DNA of 64,000 nucleotides from NCBI RefSeq assembly GCF_921293095.1, contig NC_060248.1, forward strand, positions 129,592,972 through 129,656,971, in the 5' to 3' direction. This stretch comes from Ischnura elegans (lineage: Eukaryota > Arthropoda > Insecta > Odonata > Coenagrionidae). The stretch's first letter is position 1, and every line of letters begins with the position of its first letter. The notes below the pieces were generated by a model. The model ran no database searches. It saw nothing but the letters and a program-made list of their open reading frames with translations, and was not told the DNA's origin. A program made the position numbers and the translations under genes. This document shows positions 23,761-36,200 of this stretch, piece after piece.

Positions 23761-25264
23761 TTCTAAACATTTTAATCCCTTTTCCAGTCTGATTTTTTAC
23801 GTATTTTATAAAAACTTTCAGCTTTTCTTTCACTTCGCTTTTGTTTCTGAGAAAATATACTGAAAATATACTGCAAAAGTTGAGGTTATTTTTTATAAAT
23901 GGAATCTTATTTTCTTCTAAAACTCTTTCCACTAAAGTGAAGTTTTGATGACAAAACCTATCATGCCACTCCTGCAAAGTTTCGGATTTCTTTGCCAAAT
24001 ATAACTCACCAGTTGATTGCCTGGTTGTTCGAAAATCCATTACGTGTAATTTACCGGATCGAATTGCTTGTGCACAGATTTTATTGTTCATGTTCTTCAA
24101 TACGCATTTCTTATCATCAGACTCCAGTTTGTATCCCTTATCAAGGGCGATTCCCATAGAGAAAAGGTTAGTTTTAAGTTCAGGCACATACAGGACATTT
24201 TTAAGGATTGTTTCCATCCATTCTTCACCGTTGTTCGCTAGAAGTTTTACCGTTCCGCAACCAACCGCATCCAGCGTTGATCCGTCTCCAATTTTTATTT
24301 TCTTGGGTTCGCTAATCTCTTGGTATTCCTTAAATATTCCAATTTCATTGCACATGTGTTCGCTGGCTCCGCTGTCTAAGTACCAAATTTCTTCATTTAC
24401 TCGTTCATTGAAAAATGCAGTAGAACTGATGAATGCATTTTTGCCTGCTTTATCTTTCCTTTCTTCATCCTTCAGGAAACGGCATTGCTTAATAAAATGT
24501 CCCGGTCTTTTGCAGTGATGACACACTTTTTGATGTTTCGATCTTTCTCGGAAATAACAATTCTTTTCTTCTTGATTATTTTTCTTACAAATGCTGCAAA
24601 ACAATGGTTTGCTATTACATTTATTTTGGTTCCTCGAGTATTTCGTTTCCGCTCTTAATGCTGAGTTCTGTATTATTTCATCGTTAGAGCTTTTAAATTT
24701 TTGTTCCTCTGCCGCCAATCTCGCTATGAAGTTTTCAATTGTTCTTTCGTCTTTCGCGGTAGACTCCCACGCGGTGCTGAAGTTTTGATAATCACCTGGC
24801 AGCACACTAAGTATCTTCGTTATTAACATGGTTTCATCAATATTTTGCTGCAGCATTTTAAGTTTATGAACTATTGATTGGATGTTGGAAATATTCGTCA
24901 TTATGTCGGCACTGTTCTCGAAACGGAAATTGTAGAACTGTTGCAGTAAATTACACTTCTGTTGCTCTGTATCACGTTCGTATATATTCGTCAGGGTTTT
25001 AAACATATCATGGGCAGTAATACAAGACATAATATGCACCATTATCTTTTTATCAATAGTCGTTATTATATACTTCTGTGACTTGGCGTCCATCATCTTC
25101 CAGTGACGTATGTCTTTTTCATCTTTCACATCAGCCAGACGTTGAATTCCGTCGACCACGTCCAATAGGCCGCTTGCTCGGAAGAATATTCGTATTTGGA
25201 ACTTCCATAATTCGAAAGTTTCAGCTCCTTTTAGTATTTCAATGTTTGATAGATCTTCTGTCAT
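23732..25264 (-). pseudogene. copia Gag - protease - partial integrase ORF
   Basis: 510 codons. Gag starts MTEDLSNIEILKGAETFELW; a CCHC zinc knuckle CHHCKRPGHFIKQC lies near residue 250; the aspartic protease motif YLDSGASEH is near residue 298; a pre-integrase segment WHDRFCHQNF is near residue 435. After NNLNFC the sequence jumps to YFLRNKSEV, so the second pair of zinc-binding residues and the first catalytic Asp region of integrase are missing (roughly 70 residues). The frame is lost after MFRSDNG, where the second catalytic Asp sits. Confidence 0.9.
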
Positions 25265-25379
25265 TGTTGCCGAGTGCGTAATTTTTTAAATCTTCTTTTA
25301 TTTTTTTTTGCGCCAATATTCTTTTTTCTTTCTTCTATTTTTTTACGTTTTCATCAGAATCTAAGCGTTCTGTGGATAC

Positions 25380-25399
25380 TGGTGTCTGGGTCCATGACC
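25380..25399 (-). promoter_or_regulatory. copia-type primer-binding site
   Basis: Directly internal to the 5' LTR the - strand reads GGTCATGGACCCAG, close to the Drosophila copia site (internal region of initiator tRNA-Met). Confidence 0.65.
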
Positions 25400-25534
25400 T
25401 GTTGAAGCTTGCACTAATTCTTTAATTATTTTACTAATAGCTTCACACGACGCACAGGACAATGTTATTTTTTTGCTTCAACTCAACACAGTAACTAGTA
25501 AACAGATTAGATCTCTTAGATACAATATTTAACA
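25400..25534 (-). repeat. 5' LTR of the copia element
   Basis: 135 bp with TGTTAAATATTG at its - strand start (25534) and CTTCAACA at its end (25400). Pairs with 21595-21729. Confidence 0.9.
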
Positions 25535-25750
25535 ATATAAACATTGACGATTTCAGAGTATCTATATACATACTATAAACTCATAACATACGATTGCTCG
25601 GGAAATTAAAATCTATCCTAGGGACTAATAATTTTTTTTATACGTACAGTGTGGTACTTGCAAATTCGCCTAAGTGGAGAATCGCAACAGAATTTTATTT
25701 TTGAAAATTTAGTGTTTGACGTGCATGACTGTGTGTCCTCTTACTCAGCC

Positions 25751-26173
25751 ATAATGAAGAAGCAGGAGCAATTTCCACAATTTTAAATTTATTGGTACTA
25801 TCGGTTTCGATTACAGCATCATCAGGTACCATATATCAAAGTGCGCAACGTCTTAAATAGGAAAGGCAGGATGGGGGAGGTAAGACGGGAACCCATCAAC
25901 CCCTCTGGAGTGAAGACATTAAGGCCAATTAGTTGTATATTCGTCATACTTCCTCACTGACTCCATCCTCGGTTTTTCCAAGCATCTGTGATTGCACACC
26001 CTTCCCTTCCTTTCTTCCCCTTCCTCCGCCTTCCCGTCTTACCACCCCCATCCTGCCTTTCCTATTTAAGACGTTGCACACATTGATATATTGTACCTGA
26101 TGATGCTGTAATCGAAACCGGTATAGTACCAATAAATTTAAAATTGTGGAAATTGCTCCTGCTTCTTCATTAT
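25751..26173. repeat. Inverted repeat, arms of about 141 bp
   Basis: 25751-25891 (ATAATGAAGAAGCAGGAGCA... to TAAGACGGGA) pairs with 26031-26173, spacer 139 bp. Arms contain the CATCATCAGGTAC / GTACCTGATGATG block. Confidence 0.88.
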
Positions 26174-26179
26174 TTATTT

Positions 26180-26757
26180 ATTTTAGTTTATCCAACAATC
26201 AACATCAATAAAAGGACAAACCATAAATGTACCCAGTAGGTATTACTACAATTTAAAGAAAAATTAAAAGTTCAGAAACCATTATTCACAGCAGGCCTTC
26301 ACATAGTCGATATATTTTGACCTTGGTCCAAATATGTCCAGTTCCCTGGAATGTCTATTATACCTCTTGCACATTCTGCTTAGAGGTGAATTTTCACCAT
26401 ACTTGGTGTTAACTCCCTTTATCTGAAACAGTCTATTATTCCTACAACACACTTTGGGAACATAAAAGTCTATCATCTCTAACATTTGGGAGTCACTCAC
26501 ACAATTCACAATTTTATATAAATACATGAGATCATTCATGTGCCTCCTATTTTCAAGTCTCAGTAAGTCATACATTAGTGACAATTTATTGGATGGTACA
26601 TGGTTATCCAGATAAATCCCATATTCTTTCACATATACAGCTCTCAAAAAATGTTTTTGAACCTTCTCAATAGCTTCAATATATCTCTTACTGTATGGAG
26701 ACCACACTACACTGCAGTACTCCAACCTGCTCCTGACAAGAGCTGTACAGAACTATC
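26180..26757 (-). mobile_element. LINE C-terminal fragment, different family
   Basis: 147-codon ORF (26282-26725) beginning MEYCSVVWSPYSKRYIEAIE and containing RHMNDLMYLYKIVN: the C-terminal tail after the reverse transcriptase of jockey-like LINEs. 5' truncated at about 26757, just upstream of phospholipase exon 1. Confidence 0.75.
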
Positions 26758-26879
26758 ATGGGTTTTATATTTTTAAAGTACTTTGTTGACCTTAGTACTC
26801 GTTCCGTTTCCACTCCATGTCGCCTGAAACCTCAGATTATGTTCTTCCTCAGCTGTTGGCTGGGTTCGTGTCGGGGGAA
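26758..26879 (+). promoter_or_regulatory. Presumed 5' leader of the phospholipase A2 gene
   Basis: Only about 120 nt separate the end of a reverse-oriented LINE fragment (26757) from the chosen start codon. I see no convincing TATA box. The true transcription start may lie in an upstream non-coding exon, for example the GC-rich block near 9.7-9.83 kb, but nothing links the two. Confidence 0.2.
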
Positions 26880-27261
26880 ATGACGAGGTGCCGTCTGGTC
26901 CTGCTGCTGCTGGCGGTGGCGTCCGTTGGCCTCGCCACCTTGAGACCCCCTCGTCTTCCGTCTCCGCCGTGGAGGGATCGGCGGCCGCGCCTCTTCGACT
27001 GGGGTGCCGAGGATGCGGAGGCAGAGCGAGTCGGTGAGGAGGCGATCGGCGGGATGCTGGACGGGTGGGAGCGGCTGGTGACGGGCGTGGGTGCGACCGT
27101 CGGCGGCGTGGTGGATCGGGTGCGGGAGGGTGTGGATCGGGTGCGGAAGGGCGTGGGGGACGTGGCGGAGGGGGTGCAGCGGGCCGTGAGTGGAGCGGCA
27201 CACGACGCCGGAGATGTCATCGGGAGCGTGACCAACGCCGCCAATCCCGCCATCTTCCCTG
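26880..27261 (+). CDS. Phospholipase A2 exon 1: signal peptide and amphipathic prosegment
   Basis: Encodes residues 1-127 plus the first base of codon 128, ending at donor G|GTGAGT (phase 1). Markedly GC-rich compared with flanking DNA. After the signal peptide comes a Pro/Arg-rich stretch, then a run of about 60 residues with Val/Gly/Arg spaced in heptads (units such as VRKGVGD and VREGVDR), predicted amphipathic helix. It ends IFP, and the next exon supplies GTNWCG, matching the start of the mature bee venom enzyme (PGT.WCG). Confidence 0.88.
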
Positions 27262-30200
27262 GTGAGTACTCCAACCCCAAGAGCAAACGGGTGAAGAAAA
27301 CTCTTGGTTGACCCATTGGTGCATAAAGCTATTTTTGTCAAATATTCACTTAGAAAGTAATTATTCTGGCTAATAAGGCCCAATTTTAACTTATTTCTGC
27401 AATTTTTAACTTTTTACAATCAATAGTTTAAATAATACAGCCCGTCCGATATTTTTTTTAAAGAAATATAACCATATACAGCATATACTTGCCATTTTAT
27501 AGTGGCCAGGTAACAATACATAAATTAGAGGACGATGACGCAATATAACATGTAGAAAACAATAATTACATTTACAAATACAAAAGGACAACAAGAAACT
27601 GCAGTGACAGCCTACTTCGGTGACAGATAGGATAGGGAAAGGCTTATGAAGGATTTCAATGGAAGTGCAAAGGGGTCGATGTGTGGAGGGAGTGATATAT
27701 CGGACGGTTAGTTTTCAGTGTTGATTACAGATTCAAAATAGTACAGGAAAACTTGATAATATAGAAAATAAAAAGATCAACCTTTAGAAGAAAAACGGGA
27801 TAAAAGTTATCAACATATTGAGCAAAATACTACAATAAAAATAATTTACTTTCCCCGTGCGGGTGACTGAAAATTCTTTCAATGCCATGTCTCACGTAAA
27901 TGCTTCTCAAGTTAATAAATTCAAGGGGTCTACTAAAATGTTAGCGGCGGTGAAGACAGACATCCATATGAACTTAATATGGTATCAAAATGTAGAACTA
28001 GTGAACTGGAGCCCAGAAAAAATTAAATATGCGCGTCCGATATATCAGACGCTATTCACTAATGGGTTAAACCTAGAAATAAAAGATTAGCTTTTCATTG
28101 AATGCATGCAGTGCTGCAGTTGGGCCGGTACGGCGTACCCCCAAAAACCCAAACTCGTTATAAGCGTACCGGTTAAAATACCTTTTTAAATCTGTAAAAA
28201 AAATAGCCCTACTGTAAATTGTCCATATCTAACGATCTGATCGTTGGATCATTCTTCCTCTTAGAATGGTCCTCCAAGATTGTTAGAACATTAATGGCTA
28301 TGCCTGGTTTCGCTTTTTAGTAGGGCCCTATTCGCTTCTATAGCGTTGAGGTTTTTTCCCTTGTCCCGTTTCTTCCGCACCTTTCCTCTCCCAGAGGCGT
28401 CGTCGGGCTCCTATCGCGGCGGCGCCTCTTTCCGTTTCCCTTCCTCTCCTGCCCCTCCCCGGGTGATCGGGCGTATAGGCCACTGGCTTGGTTCCCGGCT
28501 CCGGTGCGTTGTATCCTCCAAGTGTTCGCCCTAAACCCTCATACTCTTTGTAAATTGTGGATATCAGAAATAAAAATCGGAAATGATTTTTTACTTGTTC
28601 AGAGGTATCTCGTGGCACAACTTGGAACTAATATTAGAGTTTGAGTTTGACATTTCAATCGCGGCCGGATGTACATGTTCAGCTGTTGGCAGTTTTTGGT
28701 GAGTACCGCCTAAATGTTTTCCCAACCACAGCACTGAATGTATGTACCCACTTTCCCCAGTTGAATATACGCCTTCAGCTCGGAAATACTCTTCATTCTG
28801 TCTGTTATCTTCCCACATATCAAATTACCCTTCATTTATTCCAATATTTAGCATAAAAATTGGTTTTTCGTCTTCTCTATCGGTAGAAACACAATGAGGC
28901 CAGCACAATCAGTCTTTTGTCGATTTATCCGCCAAGGACTATTCCAAAAATTAAAGAAATTGTTCAGTTTTTCTTATATGTGATGTTAATTGATGCCTCC
29001 AAGAACTTTTGTTCTGCAGAAAATTTTCGTCGTATCAACTACGTAATATTTGCTCGATCACTTTCTGTCTCTGATGGGTTACCTAATTTTGTTGGTTTAA
29101 GGGATCCTTTCCGAGGGTCATATCTGGTCAAGCGAGGTCTCAAAAGTTACACTTATGATTAGTGGGCCTAAGACGGTGTCCAGGCGCCACTCAATGAGCC
29201 CTGAACCCGCATAATAGAGTATGTGCACCCGGGAGGAATACGATAGAAATGCAGTTTATTCGATAAAGTGTATCGAAAATATCATTGCTTTCGATTAACA
29301 GCATTAATTGTAGCTTATTAACTGTAGATTAATTAATTAATTTGAATACCCAAACTATCCCTTTTTATCGAAAATTAATTTTCCGTTTTTTAGTAAGTAG
29401 TACGGGTACTGTTACTAAGTTACTTAGTTACTAATTAGTGACTTAGTTTTCACGAATTAAGTCGTACTATTTTCAAGGATCATCACTGTTTAAGTGCCTC
29501 AATTAATTTTAATGTCACTGTAAATCTGCAAACGAACGCAAAAGCGAGAACCGAGGAGTAAGAAATACGATTAGGCAGTTCAAGGTAGAAAAGTTGATAG
29601 AGTCTTGTCGTCATCGTAACCGAGAAATAAATGAATTAAAAATATATATGATGGCATGAACACACTTTTAATTTAGTTCAGTTTCCAAACTCGGAATACG
29701 CTGTAGAGGGGCTCACCCTGAAGAACAAGGTATGCCTGAGAACACATCGAACAAAATGACGTCACAGCCCTGAGAATATGGCCGACTAGTGTTTCAGCGC
29801 ATCATTAATTTTTCAAATTTTAATAATTAATATCTCACTTGAAAAGTACCTCTCTATTCTCAGACTCGGAATTTAGCCAAATTGAGGTTTAAATTTTTTT
29901 AAAGATCACTTCCCAAAAACGTGCACATACTCTATTGTACAGTACCATATCTGTAGGGTTATATATGATAATTTCTCCTGGGGTCTGTTTCCAAATTCCC
30001 GGATACCTACCTTGAATCAATTGGAGATTTCACATCATTAGCTGTCGACGATGCTCATAAAATATTTTAATATGTGGTATAATATTTGATTTTTTTCAAA
30101 CGAACACAATGCACACCCCAGAGCATTCCCAATAATTAAATTTAGAGGCACCGAGTATTCGCGAATTAGAAGTACTGTTTATTTCAACAATATTCGTATC

Positions 30201-33200
30201 AAATAGTTGTAATGAAACAGAAAATCTTTGTCTAAATCGTACTTTTAACATTTCCATGTGGTCTATATCACAATCACGTGAAGAAAAATCATTCAACTGA
30301 ACTCGGAGATTTTGGTATTCGCGAAAATTGGGTGCCTCTATGATAATTAGTGATGGTTCTTAAAAATCTCCCTTGTCTGCGCTTTTGTCGCGAAAATAGA
30401 GCCAAGGCATTCGCTCCATTTGAATTGCGATTGCACTGCGGATCGTGCCATGAATGTATTTGTTTCGTCAGGGACGAATTGGTGTGGAGTGGGGGACCGG
30501 GCCAGCCGCCACAACGAAACGGGCGTGTTTAAGCTGGCGGATGCCTGCTGCCGCGACCACGACTCTTGCCCAGACAGCATCGGAGCCGGAGAGAGCAAGC
30601 ACGGGGTGAAGAACGAGGGATTGTACACCGTGTAAGTGAGAGAGACTCATCGCTCCATTGATTGCGTAAGGCTCTAAACCGACAGGTGGGTCGAGGGTGA
30701 GGTAAACTTCGTATTTGAACTCAGACTCATTCGCAAAACTTACTTTCATTGGAAATTGGAGGCGTATCTTCTAAAGCCAAGCGTGATGGAAATTAATAAT
30801 TTCGAAACCGGTTTAATAGTTATTACTAAGAATTACCACGTTCTCGGAAAGGGTAAAACGCATTCTCCTCTCCGACTATGGTTGCCTAGCCAACCGAAAA
30901 ACCTGTTGCGGGAATATTAATTACTATTATAATTGGCTGTTGGAGATAGACTCCTAATTTAAGAATACCGGGACAAGCCACGGTGATATCTTTACGGAGT
31001 CCCCCGCAATGCACAAATTGTGCAAAAAATCCACAAGGAAAAAAACATTCGCCTAGACCAGGATTAGTAGAAGATTCCCCTTGTCCGGTATAGTCCTCAA
31101 ATTTCCACAGGGTAGTTAAACTGGCTAAAGCACTCGACTGGTAATCGGGGGATCCAGGTTCGAATACTGGTCAAGGCGATTGATTTTTTCTCTGTGGATT
31201 GTCATACACTTCTAAATTTCATTACAGCCAATCAACAGTTCCACCCAATGTTTTTCCCATTTCCCTGAATTTTAGCGGGAAAAAATAAGAACTAGTTAAC
31301 TGTGAAAATAAACTTTATTGAGTTCTTAATGAACCAGACATTAGAAATTATACTTTCATTTATCGTACCCAACTTTGTTTTTGTTGGAACCTGACGAAAC
31401 CTATGGACCAGCACGGTGACCAATGGAATGCGTTCCACCTCGCGATCGATCGATCAGAAAGAAAAAGCGGAAATGATTATTTACTTGTTCAAAGTTATCT
31501 CGTGGCAAAACTGGGAACTAATGTAAGAGTCGGAGTTTGACATTTCAATCACGGCCGGATGTCAAAGCACTGAAGGAACAAGTGACTTTGTACGCAGTCA
31601 CGCGCACGGGTGCAAAGTTAAATACACCAAAGGATGAAGTTCGCCATGAAAAAATATTTGACTTAGCCGGGATTCGAACCCGGATCTCCCGATTGCCGGT
31701 CAGGCGTGCTACCAGTTACACCACCAAGCCATCTTCTCAGAGCGAACTTCGGGATGGGTTTTACCGAACAAGATGTTGACGTCACAAGTCCACACTGTGG
31801 CACATGTGGCGAGGGTCGTGCTTACTAAGCCACTGTCGGGGACGCCTGTAGCACGCCTGACCGGCAATCGGGAGATCCGGGTTCGAATCCCGGCTAAGTC
31901 AAATATTTTTTCATGGCGAACTTCATCCTTTGGTGTATTTAACGGCCGGATGTATTATAATACACGTTCAGCTGTCGGCAGTTTTTGGTGATTACCGCCT
32001 AAATTTTTCCCCAACTACAGCACTGTATCAAACGAATTGGTTTGAGTGCAGACGGTGAAGAATCATCAGAAGGTGATACGAAAGCAAGATTATCAGATGC
32101 TGCATTTCATACCCTTGTAAGATGTATATTAAGAGAAAATATTATTTTCGTTGGATAAAATCCTGTATGATGTTTTTATGGGTTGAATAATTTTTCAATA
32201 GTTACTGGGTAAACTGATCGTTACCTTGAATCCTTGTAATGACCACAGCCAATCAGAGCTTTCAGCCACGATAAAATTAAGGTAGATGGGACACCCCTCC
32301 ATTGCTGTAGCATCGAGTTTTATAAATTCTATTTATGACATTCTGAATGACATAGTGATGTGATACGTACTGCTTGTCCTCTTGGCGAAGGATGTCTGAT
32401 TTTTCGATAATACGGTTAACCCAATGGCAATAAATTAAGTCTCTAAGGAACTTTTCTCTCCAGATTGGATGTTTGAAGTGACATTTGTTCATTTCAGTGT
32501 GAGAAGGCAAAAAAGGTTTTTCCAAGAGGTAATACTCATGGAGAAAAACTGATGCTTTTCTATTTCTTCCCAGGTCCCTCTGCAAATGCGACCGAGCATT
32601 TTACCGCTGCCTGAAGGACAGCGATTCCATCGTTGCCCAGAACATTGGCTTCATGTTCTTCAACATTTTGAAGCTAAAGTGTTTCACCTATGACTATCCG
32701 CTGACGTGCAAGAAGGAATCATCGTAAGTTGTAATTCTTTCAAATGTCTATCTTAGTTTGGGTTATTTTTTATATTATTGATTAAAGTAATTCCACGTCG
32801 AATCATGACAGTTTTCATATGCTTCCTTTGAAAATATTTGTTGTGAGTTTATAGTAAAAGTTGGTCAATCGGTTGATGAATGGCTTAGCTTGGGTGTCCA
32901 TTATTCGATTATTACGTTAAAATACTAGTTTTTTTTAATCATTAGATTTTTTAAAAATCAATTTGATTTTAATTTCGTTTTTACTTTCCAATAACATCTT
33001 GTTCATTTAGTTTTGCGAATATTTGTCATCTATTAATTGATTAATGATTAACAAATCCTTATATATCATAGAATCCTTAACATTTCAACTATTCATAGTG
33101 CTATTCTGTCTGGAGTCTTTTGCCACACCACCTAGATCTTCAATTCTAAAAAAGCAATTTTCCTGTAAGGCATCAATCGGTGACGTAACTATGAATGTGC

Positions 33201-36200
33201 TTTGAGGGTGAGGGAATGAACTGGGGTGGGGACCCCCCTCCCCCAGGAAACGGGGGGTCCGGGAAATATAAAAAAAAATGACATCCATGGATATATATTT
33301 TAAATCATTTCGGCGTTAAAAATTAACTTAATGCAGATATAGTTGTTAAATTTTAACACTAAGCAAGATTTTTAAATAACTTTTTTATTTCCCTGAAGCT
33401 TTGGGGGAATCTATCGCCTCATCCATAGTTACGCCACTGTTAACAATTGCAAGTAAATTGATCGGCATCTCCAGGGAATGATCTCTTTTCGCTCTATGAA
33501 TCCTTCGAATGCGTCGAAAATAGCACAATATTACACGGAAGAAAACAATGTTTTTTGTTTCGGGTCAGACTGCGGAATTATTTGTTGAAGTCAATAGTAA
33601 TTGTTTTAACGAAATTTAATTTAAATCAACAAGGGAAAGTGTTGAAGTTTATAAATAAGCAATGGGTTGTCAAGGGTAAAAAGTTGTTGATAAGTTAGCA
33701 GATTTTGAGTAATTGTTTTTTTAACGAAATATTAATTTAAATCAGCAAGGGAAAGTGTTGAAATTTATAAATAAGCAAAGGGTTGTCAAGGGTAATAAAA
33801 AGTTGTTGACTAGTTACCAGATCAGTTGAATAAATGCGTTAAAAGATACAACAACATCGTGTATAATTAAGAAGAATAATTGAGTTACATTATTATTGCT
33901 GTATGGAAGGATCTTGGCCTGATGCAAATAATGCAATTATGTATCCTATCAATAAATTTGCATAAATACGTACATAATAGGTAAAAAGCAATGAATAGCA
34001 CAAGTCATATTTTCAACGTCAGCAAGGCATTCTGTGTTTTTTCAGGCTTAATTTAGAGTAATTTTGAACAGTTGAAGTTGAAAAGCCAGAAATCAGAGGG
34101 TAAAATTGCGGCCTGACTGGGACTCGAACCCAGAACCTCCCGGTTGCCGGCTGGTTGCTCCACTAGTTGCTCCACCAGGACGCTTAGATTTACCGTGATT
34201 TCTGCTTGGGCATGGGTTCACACGACGTTTTTGCTCTACGCACATACGAACACACACAATGATGAATGTTGTGGCGTAAACTGCGGTGTAAGCTGATCCC
34301 GTGTGCGCTATACGGAAATTATTTTTTCCATTGTTAAAAATGTATAGCATCATAATAAATTATACCATACATTTAAACATATGTATTTATACACATATGT
34401 TTGCTGTTACATATGTATACCTACCATCATTATACCTCCTGTGCTCCTTTGTTACTTAAAAATTCTGCCATGTGACCATGAATTCTAAGTTCCCCACTTA
34501 TCTGGGTACAATCCTTCCCGAGCAACGCCGGGTGATCTGCTAGTAACGGATAATTTTGCACCCTCCCAGACCGGGAACAATTAGATTTGTTTCGCTCGTG
34601 GTCATATCCCTGGCCATAAATGTCTATTTTTTCTCAGCGATTGGCGTTGGCGGTTTCTGCGGGAGGGCGCGTTCTTTTATTTATTTGATTCCCAGGGGGC
34701 ATTCCTCGGGCGAAGGGACCGTTAGGAATGAGGTTCTTCATCAATGGCAGTAGTGTCATCATCATCTAAGGACCTTGTGTGCCCTTCCGGGAGCAATGTG
34801 TTCTTCGCCGTTGGATAGTAAGTCCCCTTTGACCTCTTCTCCATCAGGAGGCTGCCCTAATAATTAAACATCGGCCCGCCGCACCTGGTCACCCATCTCG
34901 AGGAGTCACGCTCATCTTTCGACAGTTCGTAAGCCTTTATCAGGAATATAAACCGCCGGAAATTCTTGAATTAGCTTGGGTTTGAAGCCCCAGACCCTCA
35001 ATCACTACGGAACTACGGCTTTGTGATTTCCTTGTTTGAAGCATACGGCATCATCTCAATATGTTGAGGTTTTATAGATTAGAGCAATGTCAATAATCAT
35101 CTCTATCTGCAATATGAAAAACTTTCCCTCATTACAATGTTCCAGAGAGACTTTTTTATCAGAAATAACTTTTCTTCATAACGGTCTAATGTATATATCC
35201 TGTAAATTTCATGACGATTGCGTCATTTGTCCGCTAATAATCCGCTAGAAAATCGATGCGCGGTATTGTTGGTCGAACGGCAGTGTTGCGTCACCAAGCG
35301 GATGCAGTGCGTGCGTGAACCGAAATTCGACAGTCATGGCAACACATATTTATGGCAATAATAAGAAGGATATTCATGGTGTTTCGGGAGGGATCTGCAA
35401 TACTTCAGGAAGCGGTAAGGGAAATAATTATAATCATTGTTTTCCCATGAATTTTTCCATGGAGTCTAAACTCATTAGTTGCTAAGCTATGGCAACGCAC
35501 ACATTTTTTAATTGCGCTTTGCAGTTGCCATGAAAACGGTTTTTCCTGTGTCGGTTGAGATAAATAAGATTGGAAAAAAATACTTTCATTGTGTTAAATA
35601 AGTCTTTGAGTTTAATACACTTACACAGTTGAGCGAGTATCCAACAATATGGTTGCGCAATCTCGCCCATTTTAAGATTAATTGTTCCAGGCAATTATAA
35701 TCGCACATTTTCGTCCAACCTTAATTATTTAGTGTCCTTAAAATCCAGAGTTTTAATTAGAATGTCGAAAAGGCTGGATACCCAAGGAAAACCGTTTTCA
35801 TAGCAACTGAATAGTGCACCCAAAATGTTTGCCATTGTTCTATAACTAAGGAGTTGCGACCCCATGTTTATAGGACAAAAAAGGCTCAAAATTGTCTCCC
35901 CTATCACCTTCTGAAGTATTGTAGATTACTCCTGAAACACCTTCTTTGTGGATAGGTATTAGTGATTACTTCCGAACTATGTACAACATGATTATAATGC
36001 TGGAAAACTTGATGACTTCCTTTCGTTACTATGTTCCATGACAGATTTCCGGTACTTTTTTTCTTGTTCCACGATGAACAGTGGAACTTTAAAAGATTTT
36101 CTCTGCATTAACCATGGAGCCTTTTCACCAGGTAGGAGATTCAAGTATCGATTAATTTCCGGAGGAGGGCTGAAGGCAGTACACGAAACCTCGTGGGATT

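Larger units (their letters stand above)
21595..25534 (-). mobile_element. Ty1/copia LTR retrotransposon, near full length, inactive
   Basis: 3.94-kb element read on the - strand with two 135-bp LTRs (TG...CA ends) differing at about 8 positions. Flanking pentamers acata (21590-21594) and atata (25535-25539) look like a target duplication with one change. A primer-binding site of the copia initiator-Met half-tRNA type follows the 5' LTR, and a purine tract precedes the 3' LTR. Gag, protease, integrase, reverse transcriptase and RNase H regions are in the usual copia order. Broken by an integrase deletion, a frameshift near 23750, an in-frame stop at 22945 and a truncated RNase H. Confidence 0.93.
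30632..32573 (+). other. Phospholipase A2 intron 2 (1.9 kb)
   Basis: GT...AG intron. Contains a tRNA-like SINE head near 31110-31175 and repeat B copy 2, split by an inverted twin-SINE unit (31563-31941). The transcript of this intron could form a 96-bp perfect duplex. Confidence 0.7.

Noticed and set aside
24084-24518. 144-codon ORF on the + strand
   Set aside because: Antisense shadow of copia gag and protease.
26773-27383. Pro- and Arg-rich ORFs on the - strand opposite phospholipase exon 1
   Set aside because: They are shadows of the GC-rich exon; no conserved motif.
28328-28618. 96-codon - strand ORF rich in Glu, Arg and Gly
   Set aside because: GC-rich intronic sequence that looks like a retroelement 3' end; no recognised protein.
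31660-31735. A possible tRNA gene on the - strand with a good B box
   Set aside because: The acceptor stem does not pair well and the same sequence occurs in inverse 140 bp away inside a repeat; it is a SINE head.
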